Assembly (NCBI GenBank): GCA_945861405.1
Contig: CAMAUL010000026.1
Coordinates: 1-40,100, forward strand
Length of the DNA: 40,100 bases
DNA from: Candidatus Methylobacter oryzae
GTDB taxonomy: Bacteria; Pseudomonadota; Gammaproteobacteria; Methylococcales; Methylomonadaceae
Direction: 5' to 3'
The position numbers and the translations under genes are program-made. The notes beneath the pieces are model-generated. The model was not told the origin of the DNA and ran no database searches. It was given only the letters and a program-made list of their open reading frames with translations. Positions 1 to 8,058 of the stretch are shown piece after piece (the first letter of the stretch is position 1; each line of letters starts with the position of its first letter).

Positions 1-147
1 GAAATATGGGCTATACAAGGTTCCGACAAAGGCTGGCTGGAAAACAGCGCATGCCTTGGTGTGAAGAACATCGGAAAGCCGTGTGCGTTAATAGCGCATG
101 CACGGTTTGATGAGGGAGGGCAGGCGAAAGCCTGCTCTCTACTCTAC
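1..147 (+). mobile_element. 3' end of a group II intron (domains V and VI), truncated by the window edge
   Basis: Bases 76-108 fold like a group II domain V: the arm AAGCCGTGTGCG pairs with CGCATGCACGGTTT, leaving a two-base TG bulge in the usual place. Bases 111-147 fold like domain VI, with GGGCAGGC and GCCTGCTC closed by a GAAA tetraloop and an unpaired A near ACTCTAC. The terminal AC at 146-147 fits the AY end of bacterial group II introns. The reverse-transcriptase ORF would lie upstream, outside the window. Bases 1-75 would be the stretch between that ORF and domain V. The call rests on folding by eye and on knowledge of the domain V consensus. Confidence 0.72.
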
Positions 148-400
148 CTATGTTCCACACGCCGCCGTTGATGGTGAGATTGCGCCCGGTAATAGTGTTG
201 GTTGCGCAGTTGTTGTGGGTGGTATCGAAGGCGAATTTGAGCTGGCCGCTGCCCACGTCGCCGCCTGCGTTAGTGGCAGAGGTGCCGAGACGGAAACGTT
301 GCGAAAGCGGGTATAAGATTCGGGCATGATTGCGAGTGAATGGCGGCTAAAGGCAGTGCGATAAGTGCGGATGTCAAGATCATAGCATCCGATAATTTTG
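148..400 (-). pseudogene. Decayed gene remnant, cut by the intron
   Basis: Reading the minus strand, one frame carries a hydrophobic segment like a signal peptide (MILTSALIALPLAA) and then stops. A second frame carries a Gly/Asn/Thr-rich stretch with GSGQLKFAFDTT and TITGRNLTINGGVWN that runs straight into the intron end at 147/148. The Asn/Gly/Thr-rich style suggests an exported or surface protein, but I do not recognise the family. The two frames imply at least one frameshift in addition to the antisense intron. The gene is almost certainly dead. Boundaries are approximate. Confidence 0.35.
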
Positions 401-580
401 CCGTGTGTAACGCTGCAATTACTTGATGCAACAGTTTAATGTGGGAAAAATGGGGGGTGCTCAATCGATAAACTTCCTTTCAAGTACCATTGTTGCTTGC
501 GACTGGTTATAATTAGCAGCCATGATGTTGATTATAGAAACGGGTTTTAACCCCGTCTTTCATTTCAGTGTGGATAAGTT

Positions 581-724
581 TTGAATACGCACCTGCAATC
601 CCAAACGAAAAAGAGATACGATTATTTTGATGTTAATACCGAAGGCAGAATACTTGAGTGGTTCCGTTCAGGAAAGAACCGGGAATTTGTTTTGAGGCTA
701 ATGTCGGGTAGTCTTTATGCTTAA
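581..724 (+). CDS. Possible 47-residue ORF overlapping the PBP start
   Basis: A TTG-start frame runs 47 codons and ends in TAA at 722-724, overlapping by eight bases the ATG of the penicillin-binding protein at 717. An in-frame stop at 575-577 excludes a longer version. The peptide is charged (KKRYDYFDVN, EWFRSGKNREF) and has no membrane segment. No family is recognised. The ribosome-binding site is poor: GGATAAG lies almost against the TTG. It could be a real peptide translationally coupled to the downstream gene, or the end of an eroded gene. Apart from this frame, 401-716 shows only a small hairpin at 539-555. Confidence 0.28.
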   Translation: MNTHLQSQTKKRYDYFDVNTEGRILEWFRSGKNREFVLRLMSGSLYA

Positions 725-3700
725 ACGTGCTTTTTCTCGGCTGTTGCTGGTTTATGTTTTGGCTGGATCTGCCGTAATCGGCCTATCGGTTTCCTTGCTG
801 GTGAAAAAAGAGGTGCAGACCTCCAAATATCAGGCGCGTTACCTTTCTGAAATAAGCAAACAGTTGAGTTCGGAACTCAAGCCGGGGCATAGTTCGGCGA
901 TACGTTATCCCGATCACGGCCCTTACGATCAGCGCTTGGGCTACACGCTGCTGTCGGGCGAGATTGCCCGTCTGGAAAAATCCGGTTATAGCGTCACCAC
1001 GCAGGCCTCCATTTCGCCGATGATGACCCGGCTGGTCGATGATTACGGCCTGTTCCCCATCTATCAAGAGAAAACCCGCGCCGGTCTGCGCATTGTCGAT
1101 CAAGGCGGTCAAACTATATTCGGCGCTATTTATCCCAGCTACGGTTATCCCAATTTTAATGCGATCCCACCGCTGGTGTTGAACACTTTGCTGTTTATAG
1201 AAAACAGGGAGTTGCTGGACGAAACTAACAAAAATATTAATCCGGCGGTCGAATGGGATCGCTTGGGCTTTGCCGCATTGCAAATGATGGCGAGAAAACT
1301 GGGCGCGGACATTAATGTGCCGGGCGGCAGTACCTTGGCTACGCAGCTGGAAAAGTATCGGCATTCGCCGGACGGCTATACCGAATCGATGGTGGAAAAG
1401 TTTCGCCAAATGGGCAGTGCGTCTCTGCGCGCTTATATACAGGGGCCGGATACCCGTGAAATGAGGCGGCAAATCGCGCTGGCTTATTTAAATTCCATGC
1501 CGCTGGCGGCAACCGCGAAAGTAGGCGAGGTACATGGCTTAGGTGATGGCTTGTCGGCTTGGTTCGGTGCCGATTTTAATGCGGTTAACCAACTGCTCGG
1601 ACAACAATCAATCAAGTCTACCGAACAGGTTTCCCCGCAACAGGCGCAAGCCTACCGACAAGTGCTTAACATCCTGTTGTCGCAAAGACGGCCTTCCTAT
1701 CTATTGGGTTCAGGATATGACGTGCTGCAAAACCTTACCGACAGTTATTTGCGTGTGCTGGCGGAACAGCATGTCATTTCGACATCGCTGCGGGATGCGG
1801 CTCTACAGGTATCTACCGTTCGCCTTGCAAGGTCGGAGCAGCTGCCGGTTAAATTCATGGCCGAACAAAAGACCCAAAACGTGTTGCGCACTCGTCTTGC
1901 AAAGGCCTTGGGTGTAAAGTCTAATTATGACTTGGATCGTCTGGATTTAACCGTTAAAACCACGCTCGACTACAGCACCCAGCAGGCGGTCACTCAAGCG
2001 CTACGCCAGTTGAGCGAGCCTGACAAGGCCCGCGCCGCCGGTATTCTGGGTTTTAGGATGCTGAATGAAAATATCGATCTTGCCCCGATAGTCTACAGCC
2101 TTATGTTGTTCGAGCGCGGCGAAAAGGGCAATTTGCTGCGCGTCCAGACCGATAATTATGACCAACCGCTGGATATTAATGAAGGCATCCGGCTGGATCT
2201 GGGATCAACCGCCAAATTGCGAACCATGGTGCATTACCTGGAACTTGTTGCCGAGGTCTATCAGCAATATAAAGGCCAGCCAGCGCAGGAGTTGAGCCGG
2301 ATTGAACTGCACCCGCGCGACTATTTATCGGCATGGGTTATCGCCCAGTTGCGGGCAAATTCGAACATTAACCTGGAGGATTTGCTTAACCAAGCCCTGG
2401 ATCGGCGCTATTCAGCCAGTCCCTACGAGAATTTTTATACCGGAGGAGGCGTTCATAGTTTTAATAATTTCACCCCGGATGAAAACTCTAAAATCATGTC
2501 GGTGCGCGATGCGTTGCGCGATTCAGTCAATCTGGTGTTCGTCCGGTTAATGCGCGATCTGGTTTACCATCATCTTTATAAACCGGAAGGCATAGCGCGG
2601 TGGCTGGAAATCCCTGACGACCCCCGGCGCATGGAATATCTTGAGCGTTTTGCCGATAAGGAAGGCCAAGTCTATTTAAGGCGTTTTTACGATAAATATC
2701 ACGGCAAGCCGACCGATGAAATCATGGAATTGCTGACCCAGCGAGTCTTCGCCAAGCCATCGCGTTTGGCTATGCTTTATCAGGCTGTTTATCCGAATGC
2801 CGATACTTCTGCGCTTAGCGATTATTTGAATGCCCATTTAAGCGCAACGGATTTAGATGGCGAGACTGTTGAACAGCTGCGCCGTAAGTATTCACCGGCA
2901 AATTTCGATTTGCAAGATCAGGGCTATATCACCAAAGTCCATCCGCTTGAATTGTGGCTGGTCGGTTACCTGATTCAACATCCTGAGGCCACGCGCACAG
3001 AAGTTATCGCCGCCAGTGCCGAACAGCGGCAAAATGTCTACCGCTGGCTGTTTAAAAGCGGCCGGAAAAGCGCCCAGCAGCGCCGTATCATGACCTTGCT
3101 GGAGGATGAGGCTTTCAAGCAGATTCACACTGCGTGGGATCGATTGGGTTATCCGTTCGGTTCATTAACGCCTTCTTACGCGACCTCTATCGGTGCGTCG
3201 GGCGACCGACCGGCGGCATTGGCGGAACTGATGGGTATCTTACGCAATGACGGCTTGCGATTGCCGACAGTCCGGTTTGACAGCCTGCATTACGCCCAAG
3301 CGACACCTTATGAAACCGTGTTGGACAAGTTGCCAGAACAAGGTCAACAGGTGCTTGCCCCTGAACTGGCGAAAGCGGCGCGAGGTGCGCTGATCGGCGT
3401 GGTCGAGGCAGGCACGGCAGGGCGGCTTAGAGGCATTTATAAAAGCGCCGACGGCAAACCGTTGTCGGTGGGCGGCAAAACCGGAACCGGCGATCATCGC
3501 CGGGAAATATGGGGAGCCGGGGGGCGCTTGATTGATTCGATATTTATCAGCCGCGCGGCCGTATTTACGTTTTTCCTCGGGGATCGGTTTTTTGGCGTGA
3601 TTACCGCTTATGTGGCTGGGCCGAATGCCGAGAAATACCAATTTACCAGCTCATTGCCGGTACAAATCATCAAGTTTTTGGAGCCTACGTTGGCGCCTTT

Positions 3701-3803
3701 GGTGAATAAAGCACCGGATGGAGCTGCTTCCCAATTATTGGCAGATGTAAAAACAGTAGCGGCAGGGAAGGGTGATGATCCGGCTGTTGCATCCCCGCCG
3801 TAA
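717..3803 (+). CDS. Divergent bifunctional penicillin-binding protein (GT51 transglycosylase plus transpeptidase)
   Basis: This 1028-residue protein is predicted to polymerise and cross-link peptidoglycan at the outer face of the inner membrane. One N-terminal membrane anchor lies at about residues 5-28. A GT51-like region follows, with the PGGSTLATQLEK signature near 202 and a preceding IENREL motif near 160, where class A PBPs usually have an E-D-x-x-F motif. The penicillin-binding domain has the three active-site motifs: STAK near 497, SVN near 602 and KTGTG near 920. The distance between the second and third motifs is unusually long for PBP1a/1b, because about 200 residues are inserted between them (roughly 650-850). 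It is longer than E. coli PBP1a (850 residues). The start follows a GAGG-containing stretch and gives a good anchor. Family assignment is firm; the exact subtype is not, so I give no symbol. Confidence 0.85.
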   Translation: MLKRAFSRLLLVYVLAGSAVIGLSVSLLVKKEVQTSKYQARYLSEISKQLSSELKPGHSSAIRYPDHGPYDQRLGYTLLSGEIARLEKSGYSVTTQASISPMMTRLVDDYGLFPIYQEKTRAGLRIVDQGGQTIFGAIYPSYGYPNFNAIPPLVLNTLLFIENRELLDETNKNINPAVEWDRLGFAALQMMARKLGADINVPGGSTLATQLEKYRHSPDGYTESMVEKFRQMGSASLRAYIQGPDTREMRRQIALAYLNSMPLAATAKVGEVHGLGDGLSAWFGADFNAVNQLLGQQSIKSTEQVSPQQAQAYRQVLNILLSQRRPSYLLGSGYDVLQNLTDSYLRVLAEQHVISTSLRDAALQVSTVRLARSEQLPVKFMAEQKTQNVLRTRLAKALGVKSNYDLDRLDLTVKTTLDYSTQQAVTQALRQLSEPDKARAAGILGFRMLNENIDLAPIVYSLMLFERGEKGNLLRVQTDNYDQPLDINEGIRLDLGSTAKLRTMVHYLELVAEVYQQYKGQPAQELSRIELHPRDYLSAWVIAQLRANSNINLEDLLNQALDRRYSASPYENFYTGGGVHSFNNFTPDENSKIMSVRDALRDSVNLVFVRLMRDLVYHHLYKPEGIARWLEIPDDPRRMEYLERFADKEGQVYLRRFYDKYHGKPTDEIMELLTQRVFAKPSRLAMLYQAVYPNADTSALSDYLNAHLSATDLDGETVEQLRRKYSPANFDLQDQGYITKVHPLELWLVGYLIQHPEATRTEVIAASAEQRQNVYRWLFKSGRKSAQQRRIMTLLEDEAFKQIHTAWDRLGYPFGSLTPSYATSIGASGDRPAALAELMGILRNDGLRLPTVRFDSLHYAQATPYETVLDKLPEQGQQVLAPELAKAARGALIGVVEAGTAGRLRGIYKSADGKPLSVGGKTGTGDHRREIWGAGGRLIDSIFISRAAVFTFFLGDRFFGVITAYVAGPNAEKYQFTSSLPVQIIKFLEPTLAPLVNKAPDGAASQLLADVKTVAAGKGDDPAVASPP

Positions 3804-3816
3804 GACAAAATATTTC

Positions 3817-4039
3817 GTCCACGAAAAGCACGAAAATATCCAAAGAGACTGTGAAAGTATTAATAATTTGGAGTACAAACCTAGGTTTGTACTCCAGCAG
3901 TCAGCTAAAAACCAATAACTTAAAAAAATAAGAAAAAGATTTTTAAGCCGGTTTTTACAATGCTTTCATAGTCTCTAAATCAACGCAATATAATGATTTT
4001 TTCGTGCGCCTACTTTTGGCTTTCGTGCTTTTCGTGGAC
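3817..4039. repeat. Nested inverted-repeat element between two convergent genes
   Basis: A perfect 19-base inverted repeat bounds the element (3817-3835 and 4021-4039; arm GTCCACGAAAAGCACGAAA). Inside it a second pair matches at 13 of 14 positions (3844-3857 and 3964-3977). A perfect 26-base palindrome sits off-centre at 3870-3895, with centre AACCTAGGTT. The element fills the gap between the converging PBP and mutM genes. It resembles a MITE or a nested pair of repeats. The palindrome could also act as a two-way terminator, but no T-run follows it. Confidence 0.7.
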
Positions 4040-4046
4040 AAGCTGC

Positions 4047-4862
4047 TTATCTTTGGCAAGCGCCGCAAAACACCGTCGAGCGGTTAGCTATCCTGACTTC
4101 AGTTAGCGGCTGGCTGCAACTGACGCACGGCAATCCGGCGCGACCATAAACCCTAAGCTGCTGCTGAAAATAACCGGGTTTTCCGGCTTCATTGACAAAA
4201 TCCCTCAGCGTTGTGCCTCCTTGTTCGATGGCATGCAGCAACACCACGCGAATACACTCCGCCAGTTTTTGATAACGCGCCAAGGAAACTTTTCCTGCCT
4301 GACGCGTAGGCTGTATGCCGGACATAAACAAGGCTTCATTGGCATAAATGTTGCCGACTCCCACCACGATATGACTGTCCATAATGAACGACTTTACCGC
4401 CGTTTTGCGGTTTCTGGACAATGCATACAGCAGCTCACCGTTAAACCCGGATAACAGCGGTTCAGGGCCTAAATCTTTGAGCAATGGGTGTTCGGCAGCA
4501 GGTTCTGTTGTCCACAACACCGCGCCAAACCGGCGCGGATCGTTAAAACGCAGTATCGTCCCGTCATTAAACACAAAATCGACATGGTCGTGTTTGCCTA
4601 CCGCTTGACCTGTAGACATAACCCGCAAACTGCCGGACATGCCTAAATGCATCAGCACCGTGCCGGAACCGGTGGAAAGTAGCAGGTACTTCGCCCGTCT
4701 GGTCACCGATTGAATGCTAAGCCCGGTTAAGGTTTGAGCTAGCGATTCAGGTACAGGCCAGCGCAGTTTTGGCTGCCGGACGATGACCTGTTTAATCGTT
4801 TGTCCTTCAATATGCGGTGCAATGCCACGGCAGGTAGTTTCTACTTCAGGTAATTCAGGCAT
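4047..4862 (-). CDS. mutM: Formamidopyrimidine-DNA glycosylase
   Basis: MutM/Fpg removes 8-oxoguanine and other oxidised purines from DNA and nicks the strand (base excision repair). The 271-residue length is normal. The N-terminus is MPELPEVE, where Pro2 is the Schiff-base nucleophile and Glu3 is catalytic once the Met is removed. The beta-hairpin lysine is in RRAKYLLL near residue 58. The helix-two-turn-helix region includes VGVGNIYANEALF, and the C-terminus has a zinc finger (CVSC...CGAC). The start is fixed by the required MPE terminus. It converges with the PBP gene across the repeat element. Confidence 0.97.
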   Translation of the reverse strand: MPELPEVETTCRGIAPHIEGQTIKQVIVRQPKLRWPVPESLAQTLTGLSIQSVTRRAKYLLLSTGSGTVLMHLGMSGSLRVMSTGQAVGKHDHVDFVFNDGTILRFNDPRRFGAVLWTTEPAAEHPLLKDLGPEPLLSGFNGELLYALSRNRKTAVKSFIMDSHIVVGVGNIYANEALFMSGIQPTRQAGKVSLARYQKLAECIRVVLLHAIEQGGTTLRDFVNEAGKPGYFQQQLRVYGRAGLPCVSCSQPLTEVRIANRSTVFCGACQR

Positions 4863-4901
4863 CGGAGATGGTGTGTTTTGGTTTGTAGTGCTAAGTTTAA
4901 C

Positions 4902-5000
4902 ATGGATGTGCAGGAGGATTTCAGCGCGTTTTGGCGCAGTCTAAGCGGTATCGTCAAGGGTGTATCGGATAGTGCCAACTATTTTTATAGAATGGTTTAA
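4902..5000 (+). CDS. Possible 32-residue ORF
   Basis: An ATG-started frame of 32 codons lies divergent from mutM and begins MDVQEDFSAFWRSL. No family is recognised and no clear ribosome-binding site is present. It is listed only because it is the sole open frame of note in the gap 4863-5138. That gap also has an AT-rich stretch with TATAAT at 5074-5079, which could serve the next gene. Confidence 0.15.
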   Translation: MDVQEDFSAFWRSLSGIVKGVSDSANYFYRMV

Positions 5001-5138
5001 GTGAGTTATTTAACTAATTATTTTTTAAAGAGGAATATATTGTAATTTGCCTGCTAAATCGTCCGGAATAGATTATAATCAATCTGCATTTAAATTGATT
5101 TTTCACAATAGTCATTTCACCAAAAGAAGAAAAATAGT

Positions 5139-5363
5139 ATGAGCAGTGTTTGGGTGGTAGGCAATCATGTGAAGGTTGAGGGTATGCCTGAGGACTATAA
5201 AATACTCTCGTATAACTTTGTTGTGGGCGGTTGTGTTGAAATGATTCTGGAATCAATTGAAGGCAATCGGTTTTTTTTGAAGCGTAGAAGAACGCAAATC
5301 TCCGATATTGAGAGTGAGTATACTTTTGACGCGGGATCAAATGATGAGAGTTACAGCCATTAG
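5139..5363 (+). CDS. Small hypothetical protein
   Basis: The 74-residue product starts MSSVWVVGNHV and is preceded by AAAGAAGAAAAATAGT, a weak purine-rich ribosome-binding site. A TATAAT hexamer at 5074-5079 is a plausible -10 box, but no -35 at standard spacing is obvious. The protein is soluble, with alternating hydrophobic strands in the first half and a basic KRRRTQ cluster near residue 50. It has no signal peptide and no motif that I recognise. It stands alone between mutM, on the opposite strand, and a convergent small gene. Existence is likely; function is unknown. Confidence 0.5.
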   Translation: MSSVWVVGNHVKVEGMPEDYKILSYNFVVGGCVEMILESIEGNRFFLKRRRTQISDIESEYTFDAGSNDESYSH

Positions 5364-5497
5364 CGTGGCGAATTGTTATAACTGAACAAATAGAAGGCTG
5401 ATTTACACCGAGCTTTTACCCGGGCTTGATCCCTTCAAGCTCCATCTAATTTTGCGGTTGAACCTGACCGATCTCGCCCATTTTACAAAAGCAAATA

Positions 5498-5788
5498 TTA
5501 ATCCCATGGCGGTGTATCGCCGTTATAAGCAACAAAGTCTTTAGTCGCTGCATGCGTTTTGACGCCAGCGTTGGCCTTCTTAGGTGAAGAACCGGTTTTG
5601 GCGGGTGCGGCCTTAGATATTGGCGATGCTGCTGCACCGGCTTCAGCTTGCCATCGGGCAAAAAGCGCAATGTCTTTATCTGCCGGAACAAACCATTTCT
5701 TTTCGATTGCATCCCACCTCGCGCCGAATGCTTTTGCTTCATCCTTTTGGGCAAAAGGTACATTCAGATAATTTTTCGAGTCTGCCAT
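5498..5788 (-). CDS. DUF5710-type small protein
   Basis: The first 40 residues of this 96-residue protein carry YLNVPFAQKDEAKAFGARWD followed by KKWFVPADKD. That is the characteristic YLNVP...KDEAKALGARWD...W-Y/F-VP pattern of the DUF5710 domain, a small module often attached to DNA primases, topoisomerases or mobile-element proteins. The remainder is an Ala/Pro/Lys-rich linker ending in NGDTPPWD. The function of the free-standing form is not known to me. Its lysine-rich low-complexity tail could bind nucleic acid, which is inference. A weak hairpin at 5422-5442 downstream could end transcription. Confidence 0.75.
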   Translation of the reverse strand: MADSKNYLNVPFAQKDEAKAFGARWDAIEKKWFVPADKDIALFARWQAEAGAAASPISKAAPAKTGSSPKKANAGVKTHAATKDFVAYNGDTPPWD

Positions 5789-5909
5789 TTTGTAATATTA
5801 AGTGGTGGAGGATTGATGAGATTAATTGCTGTGTATCTTCAGAATCAAAGTTGATGTTATTTGGCTCAAGCCAAGATAAGTTGGGATTATGCAAAACTAA
5901 AAATATGCA

Positions 5910-6815
5910 TTACTTTGGTAAATTACCAGGGCGTTTAGCCTGTTTTGAACTCATTAATCGGTCAAAAAACTCATGCATCAGCAATGCGCCGAGTATCAGT
6001 AAGGTGCCTGTCACGATTTTCATGGTCAATGGTTCATGATTGACGGCATGACCCAACAGTAGAGCCATTACAGGTGAAACCAGGGTAACCAGCGCGACTT
6101 TAGTGGCGTTCTGATAAAGAAGCAAATAATAGTAAAGCACGAAGCCGATCGGCGTGGCTATCATGCCTAGGTAGATGATGGATGCCAGACTGACCGGTGA
6201 GATTTCAGTCGGCCAATGGCCGTCAAATATGGCCCAGGTAACCAGGTAAAGCGATAGGGACAATAACAGGCCGCCGGTTACCTGGGATAAGGCCGGTATT
6301 TTGGCATCAATGCGCTTGATCCAGACCGCACTGACTGCCTGTAAAAACGTCGATACTAATACGCCGACGATACCTAGCACTGCGTTATGCCCTAATTGCA
6401 ATGCCGAGCCGAACATGATCCACAAGCCGCCAAGGCCAAAAACATAGGCCAGCAGATTGCCTAAAGTCAGGCTCCGCTCTCGCAACCAGATTGCCGCCAA
6501 TATCGCGGTCATTAACGGCATAAGACCGAATATCACCGAAACCCAGCCGGAAGGAATAAATTGCGCCGCCCAATAAACAGCCAGCATCGAGCCGTAAATT
6601 TGCACGGCCACGGCCAAGTAGGTTTCCAGTGCTTTACGATGCCAAGGCAGACGTTGTCCAGACAGAACCAGCATTAATAATAGACACGCCAAGCCAATCG
6701 CCATTCGCGCGGTCACGCCAAACAGAAACCCCGGCCCTTCAATGCTCCATTTAATCGCCAGCGGTGTCGTCGCCCAAAGTAAAATAACACTGATATAGGC
6801 TAGATAGATGCGCAT
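5910..6815 (-). CDS. EamA/DMT-family transporter
   Basis: The 301-residue inner-membrane protein has about ten hydrophobic segments arranged as two EamA repeats. The first covers residues 1-140 and begins MRIYLAYISVILLWATTPLAIKW trimmed to a typical WATTPLAIKW start; the second begins near 150. The C-terminus is cytosolic and basic (SKQAKRPGNLPK). The family exports or imports metabolites, amino acids or nucleotide precursors, and the substrate cannot be told from sequence. It runs in the same direction as the cupin and exporter genes upstream, with a 57-base gap to the cupin gene, so a shared transcript is possible. Confidence 0.88.
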   Translation of the reverse strand: MRIYLAYISVILLWATTPLAIKWSIEGPGFLFGVTARMAIGLACLLLMLVLSGQRLPWHRKALETYLAVAVQIYGSMLAVYWAAQFIPSGWVSVIFGLMPLMTAILAAIWLRERSLTLGNLLAYVFGLGGLWIMFGSALQLGHNAVLGIVGVLVSTFLQAVSAVWIKRIDAKIPALSQVTGGLLLSLSLYLVTWAIFDGHWPTEISPVSLASIIYLGMIATPIGFVLYYYLLLYQNATKVALVTLVSPVMALLLGHAVNHEPLTMKIVTGTLLILGALLMHEFFDRLMSSKQAKRPGNLPK

Positions 6816-6872
6816 TAGTTTAAATTAGTTTGGGGGGCATAATGGCGACTGGTTTGGTCGCCAATGGATAAC

Positions 6873-7259
6873 TCACTTGCCCTGCGCTAATTCAAAAATA
6901 ATCAATTCCGCCGCATCGTTGCCGACGTTTTCTACCGACATCAGTTCGCCGGTTTCCCAAAAAACTTCACCGGCAGAGTAGGTGCGGGCTTTGCCGTGTT
7001 CGACGACTTTTAATGTGCCTTTGACCACATAACGAGGCCCCGGCCCTTCGTGGGTATGCCAGGGGGTTTTAAATCCGAATGGAAACGCGACCCGTATCAC
7101 TTTGGCGTCAATGTTCGGGCTGGGAAGTTCCAGCTTTTTATCCAACAGGACGGTTCTGTTCAGGCCGGTTTTCTCTTGGGCTGAGACTGCTGATATGCTG
7201 CCAAAGGACAGCGCTATTAATGTTGCTAGAATCAGTTTGATGGTTTGTATTTTTGACAT
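6873..7259 (-). CDS. Exported cupin-domain protein
   Basis: The 128-residue protein has an N-terminal signal peptide (hydrophobic residues 9-25, cleavage probably after VSA at about 27) and one cupin barrel. The metal-binding motif is seen as TPWHTHEGPGPRYVVKG, with GEVFWE further on. Periplasmic single-domain cupins of this kind have no assigned reaction that I can defend. The start follows GAGAGG at good spacing. It lies between an EamA transporter and the yadH-yadG exporter on the same strand. Mature size would be about 11 kDa. Confidence 0.8.
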   Translation of the reverse strand: MSKIQTIKLILATLIALSFGSISAVSAQEKTGLNRTVLLDKKLELPSPNIDAKVIRVAFPFGFKTPWHTHEGPGPRYVVKGTLKVVEHGKARTYSAGEVFWETGELMSVENVGNDAAELIIFELAQGK

Positions 7260-7293
7260 TTATCGGCCTCTCGATTTTATGTTGTAGGGGTAA

Positions 7294-8058
7294 TCAATTC
7301 TTAATCCCAATCCCTTTATGCAATAGGTAAAGGCTGAACAGGGTCAAGGTAACAATAAACCCGCCGGTAATGATAAAGCTCAGCTGAATATCAATATCGG
7401 TCACGCCTATAAAACCGTAACGAAAAGCGTTGATCATGTACAAAATCGGGTTACCCATCGAGATGGACTGCCAAATACCGGGCAGCATATCGACTGAATA
7501 GAACACGCCGCCCAGATAGCTTAACGGGGTTAATACAAAGTTAGGGATAATCGAAATATCGTCGAAACTCTCGGCCAGTATCGCATTGATAAAACCGGCC
7601 AATGCAAATACGGTGGCTGTCAGCACGGCGATGGATAGGGTAATCGCGATATTATTGATGTGAATATCTGCAAATAGCATGGAAATTAAAGTCACCACAA
7701 CGCCGACCAGTAATCCCCGGATAATGCCGCCGCTGACATACCCGCCCAGAATCACCCAGTTGGGGATCGGGGCAACCAGCAATTCTTCGATATTGCGCTG
7801 GAATTTGGTCGAGTAAAACGAAGATACGACATTGGCGTAGGAGTGGCTGATCACCGACATTAAAATAATGCCGGGGACGATATAATCCATGTAGTTGGCG
7901 CCGCTGATGGTGCCGATACGGTCGCCGATCAATTTCCCGAAAATCAAAAAATACAGCGCAGTGGTGATCGCAGGGGGCAGCAAGGTTTGCGGCCAGATCC
8001 TGACAAACCGTAATATTTCCTTGATTACAATGGTTCTAAAAGCAATGGAGTAATTCAT
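7294..8058 (-). CDS. yadH: ABC-2 type permease, YadH-like
   Basis: The 254-residue membrane subunit has six hydrophobic segments and the conserved ABC-2 stretch KFQRNIEELLVAPIP near residue 86, followed by FDDISIIPNFVLTPL near 165. Both match E. coli YadH closely in wording and position, and length is almost the same (256 there). It pairs with the ATPase immediately upstream, and the two genes overlap by four bases (ATGA), so translation is likely coupled. The cargo of YadGH is not established. Confidence 0.88.
   Translation of the reverse strand: MNYSIAFRTIVIKEILRFVRIWPQTLLPPAITTALYFLIFGKLIGDRIGTISGANYMDYIVPGIILMSVISHSYANVVSSFYSTKFQRNIEELLVAPIPNWVILGGYVSGGIIRGLLVGVVVTLISMLFADIHINNIAITLSIAVLTATVFALAGFINAILAESFDDISIIPNFVLTPLSYLGGVFYSVDMLPGIWQSISMGNPILYMINAFRYGFIGVTDIDIQLSFIITGGFIVTLTLFSLYLLHKGIGIKN

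Noticed and set aside
98-316. Open frame of 72 codons at the left end
   Set aside because: It runs through intron domains V and VI into the opposite strand of the gene remnant and has no ribosome-binding site or recognisable motif.
5422-5442. Terminator for the small genes at 5139 and 5498
   Set aside because: The hairpin is short with a G-T pair and no T-run; too weak to list as a feature.
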